Of a stretch of 64,000 nucleotides of DNA, positions 52,100 to 59,995 are shown in pieces. The notes under the pieces are model-generated. The model did no database searches, was not told the origin of the DNA, and saw only the letters and a program-made list of their open reading frames with translations. Made by a program: the position numbers and the translations under genes. The stretch is from Candidatus Gastranaerophilales bacterium (GTDB lineage Bacteria > Cyanobacteriota > Vampirovibrionia > Gastranaerophilales > Gastranaerophilaceae), in NCBI GenBank assembly GCA_947625305.1, contig CANQNW010000003.1:62001-126000 (forward strand), in the 5' to 3' direction. Numbering within the stretch: position 1 is the first letter of the stretch; each line of letters opens with the position of its first letter.

Positions 52100-53632
52100 A
52101 TGGCTCAGGAGTTGCAGTATAATAAAGTTCCGATTTGGTTAATTGCAATATCAATATTAATGCCTACATCATTTGCCGCCTTGGCAACTACGGCAACAAA
52201 TGTGGCTATTCCTCATATATCAGGATATTTTGCGGCAACAGCAGACGAATCAAAATGGATAGTAACCTCTTATATGGTTGCAAATGCCTGCATGATAATG
52301 CTTACAGGATGGCTTGAGCATGTTTTGGGACGCAAACAGCTTATAAAAGTTTGTATTTTTATATTTACTTTGGGCGCTTTAATCTGTACGATTGCTCCCT
52401 CATTAAATATAATGGTGATTGGAAGGTTAATCCAGGGAATTGGCGGAGGCCCTATGACACCGATATCTCAAACAGTGCTACTATCGGCATTTCCTGAAGA
52501 TAAAAAAGGTGTTGCGATGTCGCTTTTTGGTCTGGCGGTTATGGTTTGCGCCATATTAGGGCCGTCCTTCGGCGGATTTTTGGTTGATAACTTTAACTGG
52601 CATTACATTTATTCCGTTAATATTCCTGTCGGAATAGTTTCATATATGCTTATTTGTAAGAATATTGAAAATACCGAGCCTTCAAAAGAGAAAAAACATG
52701 TTGATTTTATCGGAATGAGCGCATTAATTATCTGGCTTTTATCTATGCAGATAGTTCTTGATAAAGGTCAGCAGTATAATTGGTTTGATTCTGCGTGGAT
52801 TTCGTGGCTTAGCGGATTTTCGCTTGTTGTATTGTCTTTTCTTGTTATTTGGGAAATTGAAAATAAAAATTCGTTTATTAATTTAAGGTTATTTAAAGAC
52901 AGAAATTTTTTAATCGGAACTATAATTTCAACGGCGGTAAGTATGGTTGTATTTACAACAATGTATCTTGCGCCTCAGTTTTTACAGAATGTATTAGGAT
53001 ATACGGCACTTTTAAGCGGATATACAATGGCACCCAGAGTTATATCCTGTTTAGTTATGCTTGCCGTTATTCCTAAATTAATGAAGCTTTATGACAGCAG
53101 AATATTAATTGCAATAGGGTTTTTCTTCTTAGGACTTGCAACTTTTGTATATACCAATGTTAATTTGGCGGTTTCATTTTTGTATGTATCAATACCAAAT
53201 GTTTTATTAGGTATCGGAGTAATTTTAACCTTTATTCCGATATCGGCATTAGCATTAGGGACTTTACCGAAGGAACAGCTTGCAAACGGTGCCAGTCTGC
53301 ATAATTTTTGTAAGACCGTAGGTGTTGCTGTAATTGTTTCAATGTCATCAACACTTGTTGCAAGGCACTCTCAAATTCATCAGGGATATCTGGTTGATAA
53401 TCTTTCTAATTTTAACTTGGTATTTCAAAATAAAATGGCGGGTTGGACAAGCACATTTATTCAGGGAGCATCCTATGCATTTGCCGTAAATAAGGCAAAT
53501 GCCTATGCTTATAAACAAATGATTGCGCAATCCACATTATTTGCTTATGTTGATACCTTCGCAATAGTTGCAATGCTAGCATTCATTCTAATCCCCGCTG
53601 CATTTTTTATGAAAATAAAAAAGAATAACTAA
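52100..53632 (+). CDS. EmrB/QacA-type drug:proton antiporter (DHA2)
   Basis: Major facilitator with 14 predicted helices, 510 residues. Motifs: TTATNVAIPHISG at helix 1, DESKWIVTSYMVANACMIMLTGWLEHVLGRKQL (motif A loop), GRLIQGIGGGPMTPISQTVL (motif B/C region) and AILGPSFGGFLVDNFNWHYIYSVNIPVG (motif C of drug exporters). Substrates are not predictable. The stop lies inside the 64-bp direct repeat at 53631, so the accessory region begins exactly at the gene's end. Confidence 0.92.
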   Translation: MAQELQYNKVPIWLIAISILMPTSFAALATTATNVAIPHISGYFAATADESKWIVTSYMVANACMIMLTGWLEHVLGRKQLIKVCIFIFTLGALICTIAPSLNIMVIGRLIQGIGGGPMTPISQTVLLSAFPEDKKGVAMSLFGLAVMVCAILGPSFGGFLVDNFNWHYIYSVNIPVGIVSYMLICKNIENTEPSKEKKHVDFIGMSALIIWLLSMQIVLDKGQQYNWFDSAWISWLSGFSLVVLSFLVIWEIENKNSFINLRLFKDRNFLIGTIISTAVSMVVFTTMYLAPQFLQNVLGYTALLSGYTMAPRVISCLVMLAVIPKLMKLYDSRILIAIGFFFLGLATFVYTNVNLAVSFLYVSIPNVLLGIGVILTFIPISALALGTLPKEQLANGASLHNFCKTVGVAVIVSMSSTLVARHSQIHQGYLVDNLSNFNLVFQNKMAGWTSTFIQGASYAFAVNKANAYAYKQMIAQSTLFAYVDTFAIVAMLAFILIPAAFFMKIKKNN

Positions 53633-53694
53633 TTACAATAAGATGTAATTAGTTTTTGATTAATTTACAATTATTTACATATACCTGAAATCAT
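53631..53694 (+). repeat. 64-bp direct repeat, left copy
   Basis: Starts with AATTACA-ATAAGA-TGTAATT (a hairpin) and runs to GAAATCAT. It matches 55842-55905 at all but about seven positions. The pair brackets the toxin-like gene, its membrane neighbour and the gene at 55243. Between this repeat and the start codon at 53900 there is only AT-rich DNA with no feature I can name. Confidence 0.8.
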
Positions 53695-53899
53695 GTATTC
53701 ATCATGTTTTCGGCTGTATTTGAAATTGAGTAAAATAATATTTTTATTCGATACATCTTGAAATGTTATGAAAAAGATTTATACTGAAAATATAAAGAAA
53801 CAACAAGTTAGATAAACTATTAATAATAAAATGGGGATTAGGTAAGATTATTATTAGTTAATTCGCTGTAGAAAAATAAATTAAGGAAGGGAATTGGTT

Positions 53900-53944
53900 A
53901 TGGCTGTTTGGAATGAGGCAGAACACCCAGCGGATTTTGCGTAG
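53900..53944 (+). pseudogene. Detached 5' end of the toxin-like gene
   Basis: ATG with AAGGAAGGG upstream, encoding MAVWNEAEHPADFA and then TAG. The stop lies inside the inserted element at 53930. The peptide NEAEHP continues naturally into D-S-D-D-E-G-K-F-T-Y-K of the downstream frame once about 109 bp is removed. This restores the HP-(R)D-x-(2-4)-GKFT pattern common in phage and effector proteins. Confidence 0.65.
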
Positions 53945-54043
53945 AGTGGAGCGGAGCGAAACTTGAAGAAGTGAATGCCCGGAATGAGCAGACACGGCAG
54001 TGTGGCGAATGACAGGGCAGAGAGTAAGCAAAATCCAAGACAG
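53930..54043 (+). mobile_element. Small palindromic insertion element with inverted-repeat arms
   Basis: Arms GGATTTTGC (53932-53940) and GCAAAATCC (54028-54036), followed by AAGACAG (54037-54043). The interior is GC-rich and purine-biased. The module at 28856-28953 has the same plan, read on the minus strand: GGTTTTTACGTAGAG, a purine-rich interior, GAGTAAAAACC, AAGACAG. No coding capacity; this fits a MITE or REP-like element moved in trans. Confidence 0.75.
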
Positions 54044-54752
54044 TGATGATGAGGGAAAATTTACTTATAAAAACGGGGGAAGTTCTAATTCAAATCCTCT
54101 GCTTTTGGGCGGGGTTCAATATAACGAAAAAAAAGAAAACAGAGAAGATATTCTCTATAATGATAATTCTTTTAAAGATAATCTATCAAATTATAGAAAC
54201 AAATTACTTGATTTCTTAGGAGATAATTTAGAAAGAGAAGAAATATTATACTCAAATATATCAGAATTGGAAAATAAAATAATTCAAGTTACAGTAAATA
54301 AAATAGATGATTTGAAAGAAAAACTAAATAATATTATAAGAAAATTAAGTCATCCTGGAATGATTTATTCTAATCAATCTCAAAAAGTGCTAAATGAAGC
54401 TCAAAAATGGAATAATGCACTTGGAGATTTTGCAAGAAATTATGAGGATATGATAGATGCTAATACAATAGGTGGAGATAAGTATTTACATGCAAAAGCA
54501 AATTGTCAGGCAGCTCAACGAGGTCGTAATGGAGAAATTATTTCTTATGTTTTAAGTACCTATAGGGAATTGGAAGAAGGAACAAGAAAAGTAGTATTTA
54601 GAGGAGAAAATTTGTTTGAACAGCTACAAGATGCAAGAGAAGATATTCAAGCTAACAATGAAGGAAGAAATTTAGGGAAACTAAATCCGAATATTAATTG
54701 TAAATATTTATTGAACGATAGACGTCCAAATGGTCTTGACGACAAATATTAG
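54000..54752 (+). CDS. Toxin-like protein with an Rhs-type C-terminal domain, 5' end displaced
   Basis: About 240 residues of continuous frame; the GTG at 54000 lies inside the inserted element, so the original start was probably 53900. After a GKFTYKNGG segment comes a helical, lysine- and glutamate-rich middle. The C-terminal domain has IGGDKYLHAKANCQAAQRG, STYRELEEGTRK and QDAREDIQANNEGRNLG. The pattern DKY-H-x-A-x-C-x(5)-G ... D-x(2)-AN-x(2)-GR-x2-G recalls a domain I know from the ends of Rhs and wall-associated proteins, but I cannot name it with certainty. The next gene could be its immunity protein. Confidence 0.55.
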   Translation: MWRMTGQRVSKIQDSDDEGKFTYKNGGSSNSNPLLLGGVQYNEKKENREDILYNDNSFKDNLSNYRNKLLDFLGDNLEREEILYSNISELENKIIQVTVNKIDDLKEKLNNIIRKLSHPGMIYSNQSQKVLNEAQKWNNALGDFARNYEDMIDANTIGGDKYLHAKANCQAAQRGRNGEIISYVLSTYRELEEGTRKVVFRGENLFEQLQDAREDIQANNEGRNLGKLNPNINCKYLLNDRRPNGLDDKY

Positions 54753-54766
54753 GGTAAAATACATAT

Positions 54767-55171
54767 ATGAATAAAATTAAATTAATAATTAAAACTATAA
54801 TTGCAATAATATTTGTACTTTATATCATTTATTTAAATCTGATTATTTCAACAGAAACTTCAGAACAAAACAAGTTAATATTATATAGTATTATTTCTAT
54901 TATATTTACACTTTTTATTTTATATTATACGTTTATAAAAAAAGCAGAAATATTTAAAGTATTAATTATAATATTTTGTTACTTGATTATTTTTAATAAT
55001 ATTCCGATTTTTAATAATATTTTTGACAAAGATTTTTGCCTTGATAATTCTATATGCCGAGAAGGTCTTAAAGTTAATACAAAATACGGAATAATTAAAA
55101 TTAATGAAGAAAATTGTTTAAAATATAATTGGAATTGGGATAAAAAATCAAAAATATGTACTATTAAATAA
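54767..55171 (+). CDS. Small membrane protein, candidate immunity protein
   Basis: Protein of 134 residues with three membrane segments (about 8-27, 38-56, 64-83) and a cysteine-bearing C-terminal domain (FCLDNSICREGLKVNTKYGIIKINEENCLKYNWNWDKKSKIC). It begins 14 bp after the toxin-like gene on the same strand, with very AT-rich codon use. Position and topology fit an immunity protein. No homology to a known one is seen, so this is an inference from context. Confidence 0.6.
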   Translation: MNKIKLIIKTIIAIIFVLYIIYLNLIISTETSEQNKLILYSIISIIFTLFILYYTFIKKAEIFKVLIIIFCYLIIFNNIPIFNNIFDKDFCLDNSICREGLKVNTKYGIIKINEENCLKYNWNWDKKSKICTIK

Positions 55172-55242
55172 TAATAAGATGTCCTACTCGCTGACGATCC
55201 TGCAAAATTTATAAATGATTTGAGATATTAAATATAATTTTT

Positions 55243-55752
55243 TTATTCTTCTGTATCAGAGATTTTTACATTTTTTAAATAGTTTTTAATTATTTTTCTT
55301 TGATATTCAGTATAATCATCTACTTCATTAATTTTTTTCAGGTCTATTTTGTTAGTAATTAAATAAGGATATACGTATTCAAGTAAATCAATATAAAAAT
55401 CTGTTGCTAAATCAGATTCTTTTTTAGTGTATTTTTCGGTTATTTCAACTAATCTTAAATAATAATAAAATAAAGGTGAGTATATATAATCATCTGGAAT
55501 TGAAACTAAATCAATAAGTTCATCTCTTGTAAAACTTGAAGGATTATTTTTATATTTTTCAACGTTAATTTTTACATCTTCAACAATTTCATCAATTTCT
55601 TTTTTTGTTTTCGGAGCTTCATTTTCAATTACTTTTTGGATTTCAATTTTGTATTGTCTTGGAAGTTTATATTTATCATCTTTCTTGAAAAACAAAAAAG
55701 ACAAGGCAATAAGTAAAACAATAAGGAATAATATTATAAATTTTTTAATCAT
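55243..55752 (-). CDS. Membrane-anchored protein of unknown function
   Basis: About 169 residues from the ATG at 55752, which has AGGTG upstream; a GTG two codons earlier is less likely. An N-terminal anchor (FIILFLIVLLIALSFLFF) is followed by a charged helical domain: YKIEIQKVIENEAPKTKKEIDEIVEDVKINVEKYKNNPSSFTRDELIDL, then YYLRLVEITEKYTKKESDLATDFYIDLLEYVYPYL. No family recognised. It lies inside the segment bracketed by 64-bp direct repeats, opposite in strand to the toxin-like pair. Confidence 0.65.
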   Translation of the reverse strand: MIKKFIILFLIVLLIALSFLFFKKDDKYKLPRQYKIEIQKVIENEAPKTKKEIDEIVEDVKINVEKYKNNPSSFTRDELIDLVSIPDDYIYSPLFYYYLRLVEITEKYTKKESDLATDFYIDLLEYVYPYLITNKIDLKKINEVDDYTEYQRKIIKNYLKNVKISDTEE

Positions 55753-55841
55753 AAACACCTATAAATTAATATATAAATAAGAGCATAAAATATGGTTTTT
55801 GGCAATACAGAAATATTTAACAGTTGGTTAATACCTGTTTG

Positions 55842-55905
55842 AATTACAATAAGATGTAATTAATTTTGGATTAATTTACAATTATTTGCATTTTTCTGAA
55901 ATCAT
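55842..55905 (+). repeat. 64-bp direct repeat, right copy
   Basis: Second copy of the 53631-53694 repeat, ending 3 bp before the stop of the Kelch-like gene at 55908. The AATTACA/TGTAATT hairpin could also act as a terminator for that minus-strand gene. Confidence 0.8.
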
Positions 55906-55907
55906 AA

Positions 55908-56966
55908 TTATTTACTCCTATAATTTTTTTTATAAATATATATGTATGCACGGTTTGAAGAGTCAGTTGGTCCATTAATTCTTTTAACTAATGGAACATC
56001 CTTTGGATCTGCATTATGAAAACTTGGATAAATTGAAGTACTTCCACCAACTATCAAAACCATATTTTTATTTGGAATTTTAATATAATTAGGTAAATAT
56101 GAACGAACAAATTCATTTAAAGGCTTTAATTCTTTAGTTTCTACATCATATTCATATAACGGGCTAAACCAACTCGGATACCTATTAGTATGTATAACCG
56201 ATTCAACACTTACTCCATAATCAACTTCATCTCTTTTAACAACTATTTTTTTCTTAAACTCATCTTTCTCATTCAACATTTTGTAATTTATATTGTCTAT
56301 AAAAGGAATATTTTTATATGAAATATTTTGTTTTTCTGCTTTTTCTTTTATCGTCTTATATTCTATTGAATCTGAACTGTATGCATCTGAAATGTTTTTA
56401 GTCTTTAAATTATATTTATACATTGTATTAGAAGTGCAAAATATATTGATATCATCACCTTGTTTATATATTTGGTAACAATTTTTATCCAAATAAAAGT
56501 CTAAATCTTCACTATTCTTGGAAGCAAGATTATATTTAAATAAATATTGCTCTTCTTTTTTAAGTATGTCTCTGGCTAAAACATAAAGATTATCCCCATC
56601 GGATATAATATCTCTAACACCATAAGCTTTTTCAATTAAGTGTTTTTTAAGTTCCGGTAATTTTGAGAACTTAAATGTTTTTAAATCTAAAATATCGATA
56701 TGCCGTGAGTTTGAATAATTTGTAGTAAAAAATATTATTTTGGAATTATCAATAAAGTGCCCGGCAACTCCTGAATCATAGCAATGATTCATATCTTGTA
56801 ATCTATACAATCCCGGTTTTTGATTTGGATTTTTGGGATTAAATTTAGGTACAACACCCGCAAAACATATATTATTTGAAATCAAAATAAGAATAAAAAT
56901 GGAAAGAATAGTTTTAACAAAACCGTTTATTTTATCATATATTTTCTTATTTTTTTTGTTACTCAT
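55908..56966 (-). CDS. Kelch-like secreted protein, copy 1
   Basis: About 352 residues. The ATG at 56966 is used because AGGA lies 8 bases upstream; a TTG two codons earlier is too close. N-terminus MSNKKNKKI, then a long hydrophobic signal (TILSIFILILISNNICFAG). The body has repeated beta-propeller-like units: IDILDLKTFKFSKLPEL, LYVLARDILKKEEQYLFKYNLASKNS, TMYKYNLKTKNIS, LYEYDVETKELKPLNEF, MVLIVGGSTSIYP. It is the most diverged of the three Kelch-like genes here. Predicted surface or periplasmic; ligand unknown. Confidence 0.68.
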   Translation of the reverse strand: MSNKKNKKIYDKINGFVKTILSIFILILISNNICFAGVVPKFNPKNPNQKPGLYRLQDMNHCYDSGVAGHFIDNSKIIFFTTNYSNSRHIDILDLKTFKFSKLPELKKHLIEKAYGVRDIISDGDNLYVLARDILKKEEQYLFKYNLASKNSEDLDFYLDKNCYQIYKQGDDINIFCTSNTMYKYNLKTKNISDAYSSDSIEYKTIKEKAEKQNISYKNIPFIDNINYKMLNEKDEFKKKIVVKRDEVDYGVSVESVIHTNRYPSWFSPLYEYDVETKELKPLNEFVRSYLPNYIKIPNKNMVLIVGGSTSIYPSFHNADPKDVPLVKRINGPTDSSNRAYIYIYKKNYRSK

Positions 56967-57008
56967 AATCAAATTCCTATCTTTTTTCTTTTGTTACTTT
57001 TGTTGTTT

Positions 57009-57030
57009 GGTTAAAACCCAACCTACTTGC
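57009..57030 (-). repeat. Short dispersed repeat, copy 4
   Basis: On the minus strand: GCAAGTAGGTTGGGTT then TTAACC, preceded by GGGTAAAA as at 43057-43070. It lies between Kelch-like copies 1 and 2. Confidence 0.65.
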
Positions 57031-57046
57031 TTTTACCCTTTTTTTA

Positions 57047-58258
57047 TTAAAAATAATATCTATAAGATTTATTACTATGTACCATTCTTTCTGAACCTCC
57101 GTAATACAAAATACTACCGTCTTCTAACAAAACAGGATTTAAACTGTTCAGTCCGATTTTTTCAAATCCGTTTAATTTTTGCATTTTATATGTTTTATAG
57201 TCAAAATATGCACCACCTGTAAAAAATATTCCTTTATTATCAATAAATAAAGGAATGGTCATAAAACCCACACCTCTGTCAAGATACCCGATGATTTCAG
57301 ATTTTCCTGTCGTAATATTATATTTTTCAACCGATTTAATTACTGTTTCCGGAGTAAAACCACTGCCATAGCCATATCTAATTCCGCCGATAACTATTAC
57401 ATTATTTTTATCAAGTTTATGTGCATATATTTTATCAAACCTTGACTCAACTAATTGTCCGACAATTTTAAAATTATTTAATTCACGATTATATTCAAAA
57501 ACGTAGTTAAATTCATCTTTTTTCCCGTCTTTATCGCCTAATCCCATACCGAATATTAAAATATTTCCGTCTTCTTTTTCAATCAATCCTACTTTGTCAC
57601 TTTTTGTATCTATACATGAAGAATGTGCACAACTTAATCTATATGATAAAGTTTTATCTACCATCTTAATTGGTTCCGATAATTTGTAGTTTTTTGTATC
57701 AAAAATATAAAATTCCTTTTCTTTTCCACAGGAATAAATAAAAATATTTCCATCCTTTAGTTTTATTGAATTAGCATAATGGAATGGTTTTTGTCCTTTT
57801 TTTTCAAAATTATATCGTTCCAATACTGTTTGTATTGTCTTGTTCTTTAGATTATATATTTGAAACATATTTAATATGTTCACTTGAGGATCTAAGATCT
57901 TTGGAGTTATTATTAGCATATTTCCGTCGTCTAATCTATAAATCTGTTTTGCATCCATGTATATATTTAAAGGCGATATGGATTTGAATTTATTTGTCTT
58001 TGTATCGAATATTTCACCATGATTACTTGCCAATAAAACATTTCCATCCGGTAATATACCGTTTGCAATTGTTTGAAAGAAATATCCGGTAGAATTACCG
58101 ACTCTGTATAAACCTTGTTTTTGATTTTTAACTATTTTCCCCTGTTGTAATTTCATATCTTCTGCAATTGAAATACTGAATTTCCCACTTATAAATAAAA
58201 AACTGACTATCAATAATCCGATAAATATGTTTTTTAAATTTATTTTTTTTATACTCAT
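57047..58258 (-). CDS. Kelch-like secreted protein, copy 2
   Basis: About 403 residues from the ATG at 58258 (AGGA 8 bases upstream). Signal: MSIKKINLKNIFIGLLIVSFLFISG. Repeats of the Kelch/galactose-oxidase type are plain: GILPDGNVLLASNHGEIFDTKTNKF, IKLKDGNIFIYSCGKEKEFYIFDTKNYKL, IEKEDGNILIFGMGLGDKDG, KNNVIVIGGIRYGYG, LLEDGSILYYGG. The leader DNA (GATAGGAATTTGATTATGAG) is shared with copy 1. Predicted beta-propeller at the cell surface or in the periplasm. Confidence 0.75.
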   Translation of the reverse strand: MSIKKINLKNIFIGLLIVSFLFISGKFSISIAEDMKLQQGKIVKNQKQGLYRVGNSTGYFFQTIANGILPDGNVLLASNHGEIFDTKTNKFKSISPLNIYMDAKQIYRLDDGNMLIITPKILDPQVNILNMFQIYNLKNKTIQTVLERYNFEKKGQKPFHYANSIKLKDGNIFIYSCGKEKEFYIFDTKNYKLSEPIKMVDKTLSYRLSCAHSSCIDTKSDKVGLIEKEDGNILIFGMGLGDKDGKKDEFNYVFEYNRELNNFKIVGQLVESRFDKIYAHKLDKNNVIVIGGIRYGYGSGFTPETVIKSVEKYNITTGKSEIIGYLDRGVGFMTIPLFIDNKGIFFTGGAYFDYKTYKMQKLNGFEKIGLNSLNPVLLEDGSILYYGGSERMVHSNKSYRYYF

Positions 58259-58299
58259 AATCAAATTCCTATCTTTCTTCTTTTGTTACTTTTATTGTT

Positions 58300-58326
58300 G
58301 GTTATGCTCCGCTAACCCAACCTTGC
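58300..58326 (-). repeat. Short dispersed repeat, copy 5
   Basis: On the minus strand: GCAAGGTTGGGTTAGCGGAG then CATAACC, the most complete copy, between Kelch-like copies 2 and 3. Confidence 0.7.
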
Positions 58327-58351
58327 TTCCTTTTCCACTTAATTAACTTTG

Positions 58352-59542
58352 TTAAAACTGTAATCTATATGCATATTCACTAAAATTAGATAATGAATGT
58401 TTTTTATATTGTGAACCACAAAGTATTAAAATACTGTTATCTTCTAATTTAATAAATCTATATGGCAAATATAATGGAATTTTATTATTAATAATATATG
58501 ATTGATTTGTCTTAATATTGAATACTTCTATTGCACTATAATCTTCATTGTATCCTTCCCATCTTACAGTACCAATTATTATATTTTCATTATTAAGTTC
58601 AATATTATAACTTGGATTTGTATTTGTTAATGTACAAATAATTTGTGAAGTATTAGTTCTAACATTATATTTTTCTATTGTTTTTACGGGATTATTATTT
58701 TTATTTAAACCACCCCAAACAAGAATATTTTCACTATCAATTTTTTTTGCTTGAACTTTATCTACTCTCCCATTTTTAAGATTACCAATATATGAAAATT
58801 TATTTGCATTAATATTAAATTTATATATTCTACTAAAATCAATTCCCGAGTTATTATTAATATTTTTTTGATTGCGATTTCTAGTTCCATTGCCAAATAT
58901 AAGGATATCTCCATCTTCAAGTTCGATTAAAGCACGATTTTTACCATTTTTTACTATATCATCACAAAACTCAAGTTTATAAAACTCCATTTTATCAGGA
59001 TAAAATCTATAACTCTTGTATTCATCAACAATTAATACACTTCCATCTTTCAATTTTTTCATTGATACATTATGTCCAAAATTGGTAGGAGCATTTTCAA
59101 TCTTGTTAAAAGTCTCAGTTTTATAATTATAAATAGTTGGAGTACAGCGATAACCGCCTACTAAAAATACATCACCATTATTTAAAATAACCGATGCATG
59201 ATTTTGCATATCATTCATTAATACTCTTTGTCCACCAACTTCCCCATATTTAATATTACCTTTTGGCTCTCGAAATGTATTGGTTTTAGGGTTATAAATT
59301 TCCCCAAATACATAAGGCTCTTGTTGAATTCCTCCAGTAATTAATACTTCTCCAGTAGGTAATAGAATTCCATTTTGTTCTTGTCTCGGTTTTAATACTT
59401 TTAATTTTGTTATTTTAATATTTCTAAATCCATTTTCTATTGCAAAAGTATCATTTAAACTTGTAATTAAAAAAAATAAACAAATTATAAATAAACATAT
59501 AAATATTTTTTTTAAATTTATTATTTTGTTACTCATCATCAT
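58352..59542 (-). CDS. Kelch-like secreted protein, copy 3
   Basis: Protein of 396 residues. Its start (ATGATGATGAGTAAC) overlaps the TAA of a 26-residue leader ORF as TAATG, so translation is coupled. Signal: MSNKIINLKKIFICLFIICLFFLITSL. Repeats: GILLPTGEVLITGGIQQEPYVFGEIYNPKTNTF, HASVILNNGDVFLVGGYRCTPTIYNYKTETFNKI, MKKLKDGSVLIVDEY, IELEDGDILIFGNGTRNR, NILVWGGLNKNNNPVKTIEKYNVRTN, IKLEDNSILILCG. Six or seven blades are likely. It is controlled by the minus-strand G-run promoter at 59651. Confidence 0.78.
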   Translation of the reverse strand: MMMSNKIINLKKIFICLFIICLFFLITSLNDTFAIENGFRNIKITKLKVLKPRQEQNGILLPTGEVLITGGIQQEPYVFGEIYNPKTNTFREPKGNIKYGEVGGQRVLMNDMQNHASVILNNGDVFLVGGYRCTPTIYNYKTETFNKIENAPTNFGHNVSMKKLKDGSVLIVDEYKSYRFYPDKMEFYKLEFCDDIVKNGKNRALIELEDGDILIFGNGTRNRNQKNINNNSGIDFSRIYKFNINANKFSYIGNLKNGRVDKVQAKKIDSENILVWGGLNKNNNPVKTIEKYNVRTNTSQIICTLTNTNPSYNIELNNENIIIGTVRWEGYNEDYSAIEVFNIKTNQSYIINNKIPLYLPYRFIKLEDNSILILCGSQYKKHSLSNFSEYAYRLQF

Positions 59543-59622
59543 TAATCCCTATCTTTTTTCAACAAATTTAACCAACTTTTATTTTTCTTTTCTTGTTCTA
59601 TATTCTCTTTATCATTACTCAT
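59542..59622 (-). CDS. 26-residue leader ORF, coupled to Kelch-like copy 3
   Basis: ATG at 59622 with CAGGTG upstream, encoding MSNDKENIEQEKKNKSWLNLLKKDRD. The first twelve residues equal those of the Kelch pseudogene at 44126, where they lead into a membrane segment. Here the frame ends after 26 codons and the true Kelch gene starts in the TAATG overlap. It is either a leader peptide or the remnant of a gene fused by deletion to the Kelch gene. Confidence 0.6.
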   Translation of the reverse strand: MSNDKENIEQEKKNKSWLNLLKKDRD

Positions 59623-59650
59623 AAAAACACCTGAATTTATAAATAAAGTA

Positions 59651-59681
59651 ATTATACCACTTTTACCCCCCCCCAGCGCAA
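59651..59681 (-). promoter_or_regulatory. G-run promoter, right copy (candidate phase-variable switch)
   Basis: On the minus strand: TTGCGC (59681-59676), a 19-bp spacer with nine G (59674-59666), extended -10 TGG-TATAAT (59656-59651). Spacer length, G number and flanking TAAAAGTGG equal those of the left copy at 44066, while the -35 half has diverged by a T-rich insertion upstream. It points to the leader ORF and Kelch-like copy 3. Confidence 0.75.
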
Positions 59682-59754
59682 AAAAAGCAAATTTAAAAAA
59701 TTATTATTTGTACCCAATAAGACTACATACAAATATAACTTTTTAGTTCACAAT

Positions 59755-59982
59755 ATGGCTATGTTAAATAAGAATGCTAAAAAGAAATTACTTGGCACCA
59801 ATATTGCCAAATACAGAAAACAAAAAAATCTTTCTCAAAATCAGCTTGCAGAATTGGTTGATGTTTCAAGAGAACATATTGCTAAAGTTGAAACCGCAAG
59901 AAGAAATATGAGTATGGATTTATTATTCAATATTTCTTCCGCACTCAATATACCCGAATATAAATTTTTCATTTTTAAATAA
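59755..59982 (+). CDS. XRE-family regulator, right copy
   Basis: 75 residues, identical to the gene at 43772 except N for D in SSALNIP and a final K. It is in inverted orientation relative to that copy and divergent from the G-run promoter at 59651. The intergenic DNA also matches (TAGTTCACAATATGGCTATG and the GACTACATACAAATATAAC stretch, with an AACT-AAAA-AGTT-type palindrome that could be its operator). Downstream, a toxin-antitoxin pair separates it from its family A gene. Confidence 0.88.
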   Translation: MAMLNKNAKKKLLGTNIAKYRKQKNLSQNQLAELVDVSREHIAKVETARRNMSMDLLFNISSALNIPEYKFFIFK

Positions 59983-59995
59983 TTTAAAACTAAAC

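Noticed and set aside
53631-55905. A CRISPR array or integron built on the direct repeats.
   Set aside because: Only two copies, 2.2 kb apart, with genes between and no cas or integrase gene.
43057-59674. The idea that all long G and C runs are sequencing or assembly errors.
   Set aside because: They occur at matched positions in related but non-identical contexts on both strands. Exact run lengths, however, may well be misread and should be checked in raw reads.
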